NCBI RefSeq assembly: GCF_954871325.1
Contig: NC_088779.1
Coordinates: 16,246,846 to 16,310,845, forward strand
Direction: 5' to 3'
DNA: 64,000 nt
DNA from: Gordionus sp. m RMFG-2023
Taxonomy: Eukaryota; Nematomorpha; Gordioida; Chordodea; Parachordodidae
Shown here: positions 55,501 to 61,471 of the stretch, piece by piece
How the letters are laid out: every line of letters starts with the position of its first letter
How positions within the stretch are numbered: position 1 is the first letter of the stretch
Notes under the pieces: generated by a model
Told to the model about the DNA's origin: nothing
What the model saw: the letters and a program-made list of their open reading frames with translations, nothing else
The model's database searches: none
Position numbers and translations under genes: made by a program

Positions 55501-57315
55501 TGTGCTGGACTTGAGGAAAATTTTTCAAAATTATTATCAGCTTGGATGCTTGGGAATTTTTTTTTGATATTAACTATGGGTCAGACATTGACCTAAACCA
55601 AATTTTTTGGCAGGCCTGGGCTCGGCCTGATCAAAAATTCAATGACCATGAAACTTTGATTTTGATTGTATTTTTAAATTCATTATGATTTTTTAAATAT
55701 TTTATTTCAGTTCTCAACTATCAAAATCATGATCTTTGATTTGGCTTGGGGAAATTTTTTCAAAATTATTATGGCCGTGGACCTTGCTTGGGAATTTTTT
55801 AATATTAAATATTAGGCATATGTGATCATTAATATATTAACAAATAATATTGTTATGGGTATCAAGCAAAAGCTTTAAATATATTTTGACTCAAAACATA
55901 GCATTTACATTTGGTTTTTAAGGATTGGTCCTGGCCTGAAGAGGGGAGTGGTAATAAAGAATAAAATTAGATATTATTTTTAAATAAAGGAGGGAATTCT
56001 CATTCTCCGTCATTTTTGATGGGCTATTTACTAGTTTATTTATAATTAAAATAAAATTTCTAAAATAAATATTAAATCAATGAAATATACCTAATCTTAT
56101 CTAAAACATGAATAAACAATCATTCAAATAATGCAAAAATTATAAAGTAGATTGTGGAATATATATACATATTTTTGCCCAAGCTTTATAGAAGTTTCAA
56201 ATAATTATAATGATGAAATAAGGCATTTCCATTGATTATTACCTAAGAGCTTTTTAGATATGATAGAAAACATTAATAAACTTGCAAAAAATGCATCATG
56301 AAAATTTTGTTAGTTAAACGATTTTGAAGTGAGACGAAGGACAAATATTTTTGTCAATTTAAAGATGACTTATTTACAATTAACTATATTATTGTATTTT
56401 TATTGGAGCATATAATACTAACTATTAAAAATTTAAAGTTTTATTGGTCAATTTTATGACTCTCCAATAAATATGACTTTATTGATAGTTCAAACTCTCT
56501 ATCTGCATTACTGCATTTTAGGGGCGTTATTAGCCTTTACACCCTCAGGGGACTCAAAAAATTACCCCTTTTTAGCTACCATTATCTAAAATTAATTACA
56601 ACATTATCCAAAATTAACCTTTTTTTTACCTAACATTATCCAAAATTATATTTTTCCATTTAGCTAACATTATCCAAAATTATCCCTTTTTAGTGGTATA
56701 AAAAAAATATTTTGAAAAATCGAGGGGGCTCATCAAATTTTTAGGGGTTCGATCCACTCACCCCCCTAATGGGGCTACTGCTGAATTTATGAAAAAATTA
56801 ATCGTGGTAAATTTTAATTTGGAAAATTATTACTTTATATCTTTTTATTGTTTGAATATAGGCAAGATCTGTATCTTCTGATATGCCCCCATGACAGACA
56901 AAAATCTTATTATCTATTATTGTACCTAAGGGTATCCAACGAAAAAAATCTGAAAACAATGCTATTATTTTCCCAGATTCATGTTTCTACATTATTTAAT
57001 TTAATTTTATAACAAATTGCTTTATTTACTTTGTATTTGTAGATTATTTCTTTTTGAAAACCATACCTTAATAAATGAAATGATAAATATTTGAATTATA
57101 ATTTTACCTCAGGTTTATTAGGCAATCTTCATGATTACCTCTATTAAGGTAAACAGAGTCAGGATACAATATAAAATACGACATCATTATTAATGCTACT
57201 TCTAATGAATTTTTACCTCGATCCACATAGTCACCATTAAATACATATGGATTTTGATTTGATGGAAAACCATTCTGATTATAAAAAAGATATAGTAATA
57301 TTTTCTTATGATTCC
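16332..57315 (-). CDS. Serine/threonine protein phosphatase with EF-hands (PPEF/rdgC family), 5' incomplete
   Basis: Ten exons: 57315-57108, 57066-57030, 56986-56834, 48541-48407, 48365-48180, 45375-45233, 21496-21390, 17573-17410, 17367-17283, 16525-16332. All introns are GT-AG and phases fit throughout, giving 470 codons including the stop. The order is the PPP core with [27 protein letters not shown] and HGGIS; then LLWNDP, MFGPD and [21 protein letters not shown]; a helical linker; and a C-terminal EF-hand pair ([28 protein letters not shown]) with standard calcium ligands. Family members are cytosolic or membrane-associated calcium-regulated Ser/Thr phosphatases (Drosophila rdgC dephosphorylates rhodopsin). 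The first catalytic motif GDxHG and any IQ motif would be in upstream exons that I could not find. The metal-binding residues seen are kept, so it looks functional. Four introns are 41-43 nt and four are 2.8-23.7 kb. Confidence 0.93.
17283..17367 (-). CDS. PPEF exon (start of EF-hand 1)
   Basis: Encodes [20 protein letters not shown] then RLIDTDNS. The Gly codon inside the EF loop is split by a phase-1 intron of 757 nt. Confidence 0.92.
17410..17573 (-). CDS. PPEF exon (degenerate EF-hand-like segment)
   Basis: Encodes [46 protein letters not shown] and KSLNSNKF. The LPWR block is highly characteristic of PPEF. Donor TTT|GTAAGT; the next intron is 42 nt. Confidence 0.92.
17720..20390 (-). 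mobile_element. LINE (non-LTR retrotransposon), decayed, in a PPEF intron
   Basis: Minus-strand fragments in order: RT fingers (LIALQKPN..., [15 protein letters not shown] near 19.3-19.4 kb); [13 protein letters not shown] and [18 protein letters not shown] (RT motif A region, near 19.1-19.3 kb); a segment at 18733-18945 ([20 protein letters not shown]); then the C-terminal domain near 18.0-18.1 kb ([17 protein letters not shown]) and [10 protein letters not shown] near 17.8 kb. The layout matches CR1/Crack-type LINEs whose tail has a Cys/His-rich 'GLRLG...H.L.C..S.GR..RH' block. Many stops and frame changes; not functional. Confidence 0.75.
20391..21389. repeat. Imperfect repeats of about 180 bp upstream of the LINE
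   Basis: The phrase TATTGGCAAGTTTT with neighbouring GGAATAAC and ATGGATAAG recurs near 20640-20730, 20820-20910 and 21060-21160, with further GCGCGATNATTAATGA phrases. It may be LINE 5' untranslated sequence or an independent repeat. Confidence 0.5.
21390..21496 (-). CDS. PPEF exon (linker before the EF-hand region)
   Basis: Encodes [19 protein letters not shown], then [18 protein letters not shown], matching the family's segment with SAIK..L...... K..L...F...D....G. Phase 2 at the start and phase 1 at the end fit both neighbours, which ties together exons 23.7 and 3.8 kb away. Confidence 0.88.
22150..22661 (-). mobile_element. LINE C-terminal fragment, split by the MULE
   Basis: The minus strand reads [47 protein letters not shown] and [14 protein letters not shown]. 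This is the Cys/His-rich tail of the LINE family also seen at 42-44 kb. One frame change falls near the TMIP segment. Its 5' side ends at the MULE target duplication. Sequence on the far side of the MULE (33332-33424, minus; [14 protein letters not shown]) reads like the preceding part of the same LINE tail, so the MULE appears to have inserted into it. Confidence 0.72.
22688..22990 (+). repeat. Left terminal array of 14-bp GCGAA repeats
   Basis: About 21 units on the plus strand, each beginning GCGAA and most ending TATC, TATA or similar. Most are exactly 14 bp (GCGAAACTTTTATC), with two adjacent 16-bp units (GCGAATGTCGTTTATC and GCGAATGGATTTTATA). The same 16-bp pair stands at the matching place in the right array. 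Confidence 0.9.
22991..24480. other. MULE interior, 5' noncoding
   Basis: AT-rich. A block at 23350-23450 repeats AAATGACCAGTCAAATGAC and GGTCAA motifs. A frame fragment near 23575-23690 ([20 protein letters not shown]) reads like decayed protein but I cannot place it. A run of 10 G at 24181 resembles hAT subterminal tracts. Confidence 0.35.
24494..26087 (+). CDS. MULE transposase with FLYWCH zinc finger, one in-frame stop
   Basis: Three exons: 24494-24967, 25087-25819, 25897-26087. The introns are 119 nt (GTAAGA...GTCAG) and 77 nt (GTTATC...CCTAG). N-terminal FLYWCH finger (FKNYLFRL...YYRC...CPVRL...HNH, residues about 10-60). Then the MULE DDE core: [21 protein letters not shown] (first Asp), [13 protein letters not shown] (second Asp), [23 protein letters not shown] (Glu). 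The C-terminal tail has [17 protein letters not shown] and [12 protein letters not shown], as in metazoan MULEs. A TAG at 25609-25611 interrupts the frame in a position where coding similarity continues; otherwise the 465-codon frame is open. It would cut and paste the surrounding element. It is recently inactivated, or the stop is an allelic or sequence error. Confidence 0.85.
26088..27490. other. MULE interior, 3' noncoding
   Basis: AT-rich. A 69-codon frame at 26125 is judged chance. No other element recognised before the hAT target duplication. Confidence 0.35.
27950..28640 (+). pseudogene. hAT transposase pieces, left arm
   Basis: Plus-strand pieces: [18 protein letters not shown] near 28120-28180, and [50 protein letters not shown] at 28480-28640. 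Between them the segment present in the right arm is mostly missing. The nucleotide phrase CAATTCTAACAGATGCATCTA matches the right arm closely. Confidence 0.7.
28927..30060 (-). pseudogene. hAT transposase pieces, right arm
   Basis: Minus-strand pieces in order: [17 protein letters not shown] text near 29.95 kb; [12 protein letters not shown] near 29.67 kb; 29588-29304 with [38 protein letters not shown] and [18 protein letters not shown]; and 29283-28927 with [12 protein letters not shown] and [13 protein letters not shown]. The RWLSL..AI.RIL block is the hAT core typical of transposases annotated with zinc-finger or GTF2I-repeat names. A few frame breaks interrupt it, and the C-terminal dimerisation part is absent. 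Confidence 0.78.
30488..30955. other. MULE interior, nothing recognised
   Basis: AT-rich. No coding signal or element end. Confidence 0.35.
30960..31115 (+). mobile_element. hAT-A 3' end fragment
   Basis: Phrases such as CCGTCGCTTAAATCATAGATT and GCCAAAATTTTGTTACTAATA match 11060-11160 of hAT-A copy 2. Only the 3' noncoding end is present. Confidence 0.55.
31116..32882. other. MULE interior with a C tract and a G tract, nothing else recognised
   Basis: C tract at about 31912 (11 C) and G tract at 32641 (9 G), both of the type found next to hAT ends here. No conserved coding region found. Confidence 0.35.
32883..33305 (-). repeat. Right terminal array of 14-bp GCGAA repeats with an 84-bp higher-order period
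   Basis: Inverted relative to the left array. Outer units on the minus strand: GCGAAACTTTTATC, a 15-bp variant, GCGAAACTTTTATC, GCGAATGTCGTTTATC, GCGAAAGAATATTATA. Further in, six-unit blocks repeat: GCGAAACTTTGATC recurs at 33161, 33077 and 32993, exactly 84 bp (6 x 14) apart, each followed by GCGAACTCGTTATA or a one- or two-base variant. Confidence 0.9.
33332..33424 (-). mobile_element. LINE piece between the MULE and the Ty3 element
   Basis: The minus strand contains [14 protein letters not shown], similar to [20 protein letters not shown] of the LINE at 43.2 kb, the block immediately before the Cys/His tail. It is cut off on one side by the MULE duplication and on the other by the Ty3 LTR. 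Confidence 0.45.
33425..33596 (+). repeat. 5' LTR of the young Ty3 element
   Basis: Starts TGTAATAGAAACAATTAGCC and ends TTTGGTATCTCTATA, immediately before the gag start codon. Matches 37426-37588. Confidence 0.9.
37426..37588 (+). repeat. 3' LTR of the young Ty3 element
   Basis: Same start TGTAATAGAAACAATTAGCC. It differs from the 5' LTR by two substitutions and one short indel. The last internal frame runs into it. Confidence 0.9.
37594..38030. other. Intronic sequence with two G tracts
   Basis: A run of about 13 G near 37679 follows GGACATAGTCTGG, which may be a decayed CAGTGGCGTAGCC-type hAT end. GCGGGTCTAATCGGGGGATA near 37735 is echoed at 37790 (GGCGCGTCTAATCGGG), a short direct repeat. 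No gene. Confidence 0.35.
38040..38260 (+). pseudogene. hAT (family C) transposase fragment
   Basis: A block with [17 protein letters not shown] and CIPRL-like text resembles, at DNA level, 39660-39900 (TTAAAGAAATTAGGGCAAAT versus CAAGGAAATTAGAGCTAAT). It is part of a decayed hAT transposase of the P52/ZMYM-like type. Confidence 0.5.
38261..39465. other. Intronic sequence, one MITE-like end
   Basis: GTTGTTAAATAGCCCGGC with GATTTTTAAAAATG at 38549-38590 resembles a terminus of the GTTGTTAAA MITE family, without a partner. The rest is AT-rich and unrecognised. Confidence 0.35.
39470..40530 (+). pseudogene. hAT (family C) transposase, 3' half, with nested repeat
   Basis: Plus-strand blocks in order: [19 protein letters not shown] near 39.49 kb (the PTRW motif of hATs); [29 protein letters not shown] and ITQINEW near 39.85-39.97 kb; [10 protein letters not shown] near 40.09 kb; LATLPIST...TNERTFST near 40.14-40.18 kb; and, after an inserted repeat, [23 protein letters not shown] near 40.44-40.52 kb. 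Several stops and frame changes are present. Confidence 0.75.
40183..40437. repeat. GGGCC-type repeat inserted in the hAT C-terminus
   Basis: It separates TNERTFST from KTYL of the hAT dimerisation block, so its limits are fixed within a few bases. It opens with a perfect hairpin (CCCTGCA, loop, TGCAGGG) and contains GACCCGGCC, GGCCCGGAT and CAGCCCGGG between long T and A runs, like 2607-2935. Confidence 0.6.
40905..41115 (+). mobile_element. Ty3/gypsy fragment, protease region
   Basis: [13 protein letters not shown] is a retroviral-type aspartic protease active-site block, followed by related text. A broken fossil fragment without LTRs. Confidence 0.6.
41116..41690. other. Intronic sequence, nothing recognised
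   Basis: AT-rich, no further feature supported. Confidence 0.3.
41697..41870 (+). mobile_element. Ty3/gypsy fragment, reverse transcriptase region
   Basis: TTTTCAACAAGCAATGGATTC and the YLDDIIIT block match the reverse transcriptase of the young element at 33.4-37.6 kb closely at DNA level. A broken fossil fragment. Confidence 0.7.
41871..42295. other. Intronic sequence, nothing recognised
   Basis: AT-rich. No coding signal. Confidence 0.3.
42300..42965 (+). mobile_element. LINE fragment, C-terminal domain (copy 1 of a pair)
   Basis: The plus strand reads [49 protein letters not shown] and [11 protein letters not shown]: the helical region followed by the GLRL-Cys-rich block of the LINE tail. 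It breaks up after about 42780. The minus-strand 105-codon frame here is a shadow. Confidence 0.65.
43180..43865 (+). mobile_element. LINE fragment, C-terminal domain (copy 2, best preserved)
   Basis: Reads [60 protein letters not shown] and [20 protein letters not shown]. Then, after frame changes, [36 protein letters not shown] and [10 protein letters not shown]. The CxxC...H..HC pattern and GR..RH box define this LINE family's tail. The 5' truncation is typical of LINE insertions. Followed by AT-rich sequence. Confidence 0.8.
43866..44055. other. AT-rich spacer
   Basis: TATA and T runs, nothing recognised. Confidence 0.3.
44060..44565 (+). pseudogene. hAT N-terminal fragment with BED-type finger
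   Basis: [19 protein letters not shown] and [10 protein letters not shown] resemble the BED zinc finger (Cys pair, then SNL..HL) found at the N-terminus of hAT transposases. One Cys is replaced. A later piece, [18 protein letters not shown], fits the spacer that follows. Interrupted; no core domain nearby on this strand. Confidence 0.45.
44566..45225. other. Intronic sequence upstream of the IS630 region
   Basis: Open frames of 62-69 codons on both strands at 44821-45035 overlap each other and show no known domain. I leave them uncalled. Confidence 0.3.
45233..45375 (-). CDS. PPEF exon (FSASNYYE)
   Basis: Encodes [20 protein letters not shown], the end of the phosphatase fold, then [20 protein letters not shown] and YKYSLNQR. 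Acceptor TTATAG, donor AAAG|GTAATT, phase 2. The following intron is 23.7 kb. Confidence 0.93.
45480..45990 (-). repeat. Left inverted arm: about 20-bp minisatellite plus T-rich zone
   Basis: Units such as AAAAGGAAAAGG, GTCAGTCAAAAAATG and AAGTGTCAATAAAAGG recur every 20 bp or so up to 45640. Then polypyrimidine DNA with TTTTTTTCC repeats. Reverse complement of the right arm in motif and order. Confidence 0.6.
46070..46840 (+). pseudogene. IS630/Tc1-mariner-type DDE transposase remnant
   Basis: Plus-strand pieces: [20 protein letters not shown] text near 46.27 kb, [11 protein letters not shown] near 46.34 kb (first catalytic region, where DESG is expected, so the Asp is replaced), [15 protein letters not shown] near 46.38 kb, then the open stretch 46465-46650 with [35 protein letters not shown] and [11 protein letters not shown] (second catalytic Asp in MDN). 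LPPYS-like text follows near 46.66 kb. Interrupted by several stops and frame changes. Confidence 0.72.
46850..48015 (+). repeat. Right inverted arm: A-rich zone plus about 20-bp minisatellite
   Basis: An A-rich purine zone to 47220, then TTTTCC / TTTTTTGATTGACA units. A second A-rich zone (47570-47710) and a second array (47720-48010) suggest that part of the arm duplicated. Long low-complexity frames here are not genes. Confidence 0.65.
48180..48365 (-). CDS. PPEF exon (WNDP to IRSHE)
   Basis: Sixty-two codons: [57 protein letters not shown] replaces the usual WSDP. The RSHE His is an active-site residue. Donor AAA|GTTTAT opens the 2.8-kb intron holding the IS630-like element. Confidence 0.93.
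48407..48541 (-). CDS. PPEF exon, insert region before WSDP
   Basis: Forty-five codons. It starts [10 protein letters not shown], matching the family's position after the HGG exon, then a polar linker rich in Asn and Ser ([13 protein letters not shown]), and ends DVKEWRQ. This linker is variable in length in PPEFs. Donor CAG|GTGTTA is weak but leads to a 41-nt intron in perfect frame. Confidence 0.85.
48542..49375. other. PPEF intron sequence, nothing recognised
   Basis: AT-rich. A short repeat of ATACAGGTACAT / GATACAGGTAC phrases occurs near 48760-48835. No gene. Confidence 0.35.
49382..49642 (+). pseudogene. pogo/CENP-B-type transposase N-terminus (psq HTH)
   Basis: An open frame of 86 codons (no start Met found): [39 protein letters not shown], then [18 protein letters not shown]. 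This fits a pipsqueak-type helix-turn-helix followed by the 'FT.EEE..L..Y' start of the second (CENPB) domain, as in pogo/Tigger transposases and jerky-like genes. It ends abruptly; no DDE domain follows, probably because a hAT-type sequence interrupts it. A domesticated host exon is possible but there is no splice evidence. Confidence 0.65.
49650..50768 (-). mobile_element. Noncoding hAT-type element (family B, copy 2)
   Basis: Inverse to 8862-9800. The right end, read inverted, gives TAGGTGTAGCCAGGATTTTCC, then GGGGGAGGGAATTC and GGAGGCTTCGCTCCC. The body matches copy 1 over most of 49740-50580. A short GC-rich block, CCCGGCCGAAGGCCGGGC, lies at about 50647. The left boundary is decayed. 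Confidence 0.6.
50800..51085 (+). repeat. Tandem repeat, about 85 bp, three copies
   Basis: Unit: ACCAAATTAATATTGATA, TTTGAATTGAACATTATTAA, ATGATGAAATACATTATA. Three diverged copies in a row, giving a spurious 68-codon frame. Confidence 0.65.
51090..51940. other. PPEF intron sequence, nothing recognised
   Basis: AT-rich; the 72- and 73-codon frames here look like chance. Confidence 0.3.
51951..53974 (-). mobile_element. hAT transposon related to the palindromic one, decayed
   Basis: Left end CAGGATTGCCAGATTC and inverted right end CAGAGTTGCCAGATCTCC match the TIR type of 27499-30479. Subterminal CGGGAGAA motifs occur at both ends. The interior on the minus strand has the piece [20 protein letters not shown] near 52.55-52.62 kb, which aligns with [20 protein letters not shown] of the palindromic element. 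No clear 8-bp duplication (cttaaaat against cgattcag). Confidence 0.6.
53983..54940. other. PPEF intron sequence with a GGGCC-like stretch
   Basis: At 54065-54185 CAGCCCGAGTCCGACC, CCTGAGCCCGTTT and runs of T resemble the GGGCC repeat family. Near 54800-54880, ATGATGTCACGATGAC and similar phrases repeat. No gene. Confidence 0.4.
54945..55960 (+). repeat. Direct duplication of about 600 bp
   Basis: The block at 54950-55380 recurs at about 55560-55950. Shared phrases: ATGGGYYAGACATTGRCCT, TTTTATTTCAGTTCT, GGCTTGGGAAT, ATTAGGCATANGTG. The copies are diverged. No coding frame runs through both. Confidence 0.6.
56520..56780 (+). repeat. Tandem AACATTATCCAAAATTA repeat between GC-rich edges
   Basis: Four copies of ACATTATCCAAAATTA at roughly 30-bp spacing. 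The edges TAGGGGCGTTATTAGCC and (inverted) CATTAGGGGGGTGAG look loosely like inverted termini, so this may be a small foldback element. Confidence 0.5.
56834..56986 (-). CDS. PPEF exon (HGG motif)
   Basis: Fifty-one codons: [17 protein letters not shown], then [34 protein letters not shown]. The His of HGG is a conserved active-site residue. Donor AAA|GTAATA begins the 8.3-kb intron. Confidence 0.92.
57030..57066 (-). CDS. PPEF micro-exon, 37 nt
   Basis: Encodes [12 protein letters not shown], aligned with the family's YGFTKEVMNKYK-type segment. Flanked by a 41-nt intron (57067-57107) and a 43-nt intron (56987-57029); donor AAA|GTAAAT. Confidence 0.92.
57108..57315 (-). CDS. PPEF exon (GDxxDRG and GNHE motifs)
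   Basis: Encodes [17 protein letters not shown], then [16 protein letters not shown] and [16 protein letters not shown], carrying two of the three PPP signature motifs. Acceptor TTTATAG at 57316-57317, with an alternative AAG 11 nt further in; donor GAG|GTAAAA. It ends in phase 2, inside an Arg codon. Confidence 0.93.
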
Positions 57316-57900
57316 CTATAAATTTTATTGATTAATCGTTCTAAAGAAAAATAATTTAATGCTCAGAGGAATAACTTAAGTTTATACATTAAAAGGAGAA
57401 TAGCTTAGTCAAATAAAGAATTGCTTTTTATATAACATTCAAATTTAAAATGCCATTTCTTCACGTTTTAATCTTAAAAATTGGAGAGGAATACAATAAA
57501 AAAAGACCTTTTTAGGGCCACAGATCAAAAGTAATAAAAAACTTTTTAATTTTTCTTAACCCAATTTTTTTGGCAATTCATTGGAAAAAGTATTATTATG
57601 TCATTTTTGATGTAAAATTCTTGTTTAATTCAAATAGATTAAAGTTTAAAAATAAGCTCTGCAATTGTGAGCAAATATTATATATTATAATTTTCACCAA
57701 CCAACCCTTACAAATATAATCCAATGATTCTTTAAATATAAATATTACATTATTAAACAAATTTGGCAATTTTTTTTATATTAACTCTATGTTCTATATA
57801 CTAACGGCGTTTTTTAAGAGAGGTCATTTGTTATTTCTGAAAAATATCTATTAAAGTAATGATTTTTTAACGTTACATTTTACTATTTAAAATATAAGTT
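57316..57900. other. Upstream of the first PPEF exon seen
   Basis: The exon with the GDxHG motif should lie upstream on the minus strand (here or beyond). I could not find it in this stretch. Confidence 0.35.
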
Positions 57901-57904
57901 AGTT

Positions 57905-58075
57905 ATAAATGTAAAATTATGATATAAGAGCAAAATCATGATATAAGTGTAAAATTATGATGATATAAATGCATTTATGATTTAAGTGAAAAATTATATA
58001 AGTACAAAATTATGATAAGTAAAAAATTATAATATGAGTGCAAAATATGATATAAGTACAAAATTATGATGTCAG
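57905..58075 (+). repeat. Minisatellite, about 20 bp
   Basis: Repeats of ATAAGTGCAAAATTATGAT with indels, about eight copies. Confidence 0.75.
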
Positions 58076-58555
58076 AGATGATATTACCCATAAAAATGGA
58101 TTAAATTTTATTGAAAACTAATATTGAGTTAAGGTTTTGTCCATAATTTAATTATATATTATATCTTATCTTATTTTTTAATTAAATATTAATTTTAACC
58201 TAGTTTTCAGAGTGAATGTTAAGATTCAAAATATAGTTCTTATAAATTAATTTCATTTTTATTTTTATTCTTGTTTAATGTTGTATTAGAATATGGTTCA
58301 TGGGGATTGGAACTCTCGGGCAAAGTTAATTTCACACAAGATCAAGAGTTTTGCATCTGACTAGCACCCTCATAATTATCTCCACACAAATTATCACACT
58401 ACACCCTTAAGGGAAAATTATTGAGGCCTTCAATCCTAAAATAAAAAATAATATAATCCAAGAATTATATAAATAATGATAGCCATTTAATCCTTTAAAA
58501 TAGGAAGGAGACCTCGATAATATCAGAAGTTATATCTACAAGATATTGTTAAATA
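58076..58555. other. Spacer, nothing supported
   Basis: AT-rich with no supported gene. A 31-nt stretch near 58370-58400 was considered as a PPEF exon and rejected. Confidence 0.3.
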
Positions 58556-58559
58556 AATT

Positions 58560-59330
58560 ATGCATTAGCCACTTTCGATTTTTTTAAACCCCATTAAATG
58601 GAATTCGCTATAAGTGGAGGCTTTGAATACTCGGCCATGCCACTCTAATTGATATTTTTAAGGCCAATCACACACTATTTTTAATATTCAGACCCTTCAT
58701 CTTTTTCTAAACATTTATATAATTTAAAACATTGGTCTAAGGGCCTTCCCCTAAACTGGGACAATACATGTATGGATATCTCGGCTAATTCAAGCATTTC
58801 AAACTTTACCCAACCCCCATGCCCAAACTTTAAAAAAGAACAAATAGTTTAAGAATGCCATTTTTATGCCCATATTTGTTACCTTGGGAATCTTTGGGAA
58901 CGATGCTATGGATTCCTTGTTAAACCCTACCCAGAACGAATTGTATAATACCCAAATTTGAGAGGTGTTCTATGACCAATGACTGTTCAATAAATATTGC
59001 ATACATTAGAAATTTTTCATAAATAATGTTTAAAAATAATTTCTTGATATTGAATTAAAAGCCTTTTTAAAATCCAGCTTGCAGACAACGGCGTCTGAAA
59101 AAGGATCTTCAATATATGCAGAGAATGGGCGGATATTTCGCATCTCATTGATATATTTATTTTAATTTTCGAAGCACCAAGAAATCTACAATCAATCAAA
59201 CTCCGCTATCAGTTTTAGATAATGCATCTAATCTTGAAACAAAAAGGAGCTGATGAACTAGGCTAGAACCTTTAGTTCATTACATTTTTTCCGCCTCTTG
59301 TTTGGGTCAGAACTATAATTTGATTTTATA
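58560..59330 (-). mobile_element. LINE reverse transcriptase fragment
   Basis: The minus strand reads DAVVCKLDFKKAFNSISRNY near 59.07 kb (RT motif A with the catalytic Asp, 'LDFKNAFNS' in related LINEs), then LSNLGIIQFVLGRVQQG near 58.93 kb (the 'GVQQGDP' block). Pieces of fingers lie near 59.2-59.3 kb. Same family style as the LINE at 17.7-20.4 kb. Broken by stops and frame changes. Confidence 0.7.
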
Positions 59331-59479
59331 TTGACGTTACTATACATATCATAGGTAAATTTGAATTCTGAATTAATTAGAAAAGGACTCCATCTAGATT
59401 TACTATAAACTATTTATATACATAATTTTATTTATATGGCTTATATAAATTTAATCATTTTAAACACATTGATACGGTT

Positions 59480-59990
59480 TATACCATATTTATTTTAGTC
59501 ACAAATTCACTGATTTATTTCAAAAATATAATTTAAGTTTTTATTATTATAAATTTTCTAGGTTATTGATAAAACAATTTTTTAAATTTAATCGCCGAGA
59601 TATTAAAATTTTGAATCTTAAATTTTAGAAATAAAATCATATTAATTTTTGGAATTTTCTAGGTCTGGTCTGACGCTCCTTAATGCATAGCATTCTTTAT
59701 TTTAGTCACAAAAATTTAATTATAATTTTTATTATTATTAATTTTCTAGGTTAATTGATAAATTTAATTTTAAGGGAACCAAAATTTTAAAAATGAAATA
59801 ATATTTGGACTGGACCTACGGTTTTTACATCACACACAATATTTATTTTAGTCACAAATTCCATTATTTATTTTAGTCACAAATTCCATTATTTATTTTA
59901 GTCACAAATTCCAATTATTTATTTAAAAAAAATAATTTAAATTCTTATTATTATTAATTTTCTAGGTTAATTGATATATTTTTTTTAAAA
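59480..59990 (+). repeat. Tandem repeat of about 170-200 bp with a nested 23-bp triplication
   Basis: Three units each contain TTTATTTTAGTCACAAA, TTATTATTATNAATTTTCTAGG and TTAATCNCCGAGANNTTAAAA-like text. In the last unit ATTTATTTTAGTCACAAATTCC is itself repeated three times (59840-59905). Confidence 0.7.
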
Positions 59991-60945
59991 TTAAATCACC
60001 GAGAAGTTAAAATATTTAACAATTTTTTAACAGTTCATATTTATTTAAATATTTAACAATAATTTAAAATAATTTGAATAATTTTGAAAATTTAATGAAG
60101 GCAAACTGTTTCCTAATATTTAACACTCATTTTTAATAATGCTAAAATTAAAACTATAAATTTAATTTGTTTTTATTTTAAATATTCCTCATGATTCTAG
60201 GATCCATGATTATTAATAAAATATATTTTAACTAACTTTCGATTGATACCTATGTTGAATTTTTACGTCGTCAAAAGTTAAAGTCATTCCAGACCCCTTA
60301 AGATCTAGGCTTACCTATTTGGAAAGATGATCAGTATTGATACCAAATTATTTTTATTAGCTTTAATTTGATGCTAAAATTATAAATATTTCTGACCCGC
60401 CCCATTAAAATGATTATTAAATAAATTAGTCTGAAAGAGACTTTAATTAGCTTTTCTACTCATTTTATTAATATATTTATTGGAGCCAACTCGAGTCGGC
60501 TCTTAATCGAAAAAATTGTCATCGATTTTGAGTCAGGTAAACGATCTAAATTTTGGGTCGGATTAAAAAAATGGCCCAAATTCATAAATATTTTGATTTT
60601 TATTAGTGTTACATGTTCGCTTAATTTGTTATTTTTAAATTTTAACACTAAAAAAATTTTCTGTTTTATATCTTATTTTTTATAATTATTTTAACATTGC
60701 ACAAACAAATGTATAAATAAATTTTGTATCCTAAATATCAAAAATTGAATAATAATTGCATCGCCCAATTTGCGCGAATCTAGCGAAAAAAATAATATAA
60801 GCCATTTTTAATGGAAAATTAAAATGTTGGCCTAAATGATTTTTTCGATTTTGCGCAAATTACGTGATTATTAAAAATTTTACGATTCGTAAAACTTTTA
60901 TCTTTTTATTATTAAACTTTTGCAAATTGCGCCAATAAAAATGGC
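59991..60945. other. Spacer, nothing recognised
   Basis: AT-rich. GAGCCAACTCGAGTCGGCTC near 60480 is a short imperfect palindrome. No gene. Confidence 0.3.
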
Positions 60946-60956
60946 GAACGAATTTC

Positions 60957-61030
60957 AATTGATGGAAAATATAAGACCCTATAGACATTTGTGGTTGATG
61001 GAAAATATAAGACCTTATAAACATTTGTGA
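60957..61030 (+). repeat. Two tandem copies of a 37-bp unit
   Basis: TTGATGGAAAATATAAGACC followed by TATANACATTTGTG, twice in a row. Confidence 0.75.
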
Positions 61031-61224
61031 TGTATTAGTGACCTTATATAGAGATACAACTACAAGTAAAGTCAAATGGGACGAGATTATATAAATATTA
61101 TTTTATATTTTAGGTTCAGGTGCTGCACCTTAAATTTATTGAAGATTTTTACTAGCTAAAAGAAAATGTGGAGTATATATGTAAGCATACTGAAGCAAGT
61201 TTTAGTTGAAACAATCTAAGGATG

Positions 61225-61430
61225 ATATTAATATACAAATATCTCTACATGTATTATAACAAGAAATTAGAACTATGTAGTAATCAATATTTTAGGATTA
61301 TGAGCCAAACATCCAAGATATGTTAAATGTACAAATATCATCACAAGTATTATAACATTAAATTAGAACTATATAATAATTTATATCTTAGGATTTAGAG
61401 CCAAACACACAAGATATGTTATGATATAGT
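61225..61430 (+). repeat. Direct duplication of about 100 bp
   Basis: Shared order in both copies: ACAAATATC, CAAGTATTATAACA, AAATTAGAACTAT, TTAGGATT, AGCCAAACA, CAAGATATGTTA. Confidence 0.7.
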
Positions 61431-61471
61431 CAATCAGAAACAAATTTTTGAATTTAAATGAAATTTTCCCT

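Noticed and set aside
58370-58400. Candidate PPEF exon reading CDNLCGDNYEG before the 57315 exon
   Set aside because: The phase would fit, but the essential His of GDxHG is missing, the exon would be only about 31 nt, and it lies next to a LINE fragment. Probably coincidence; the true exon was not found.
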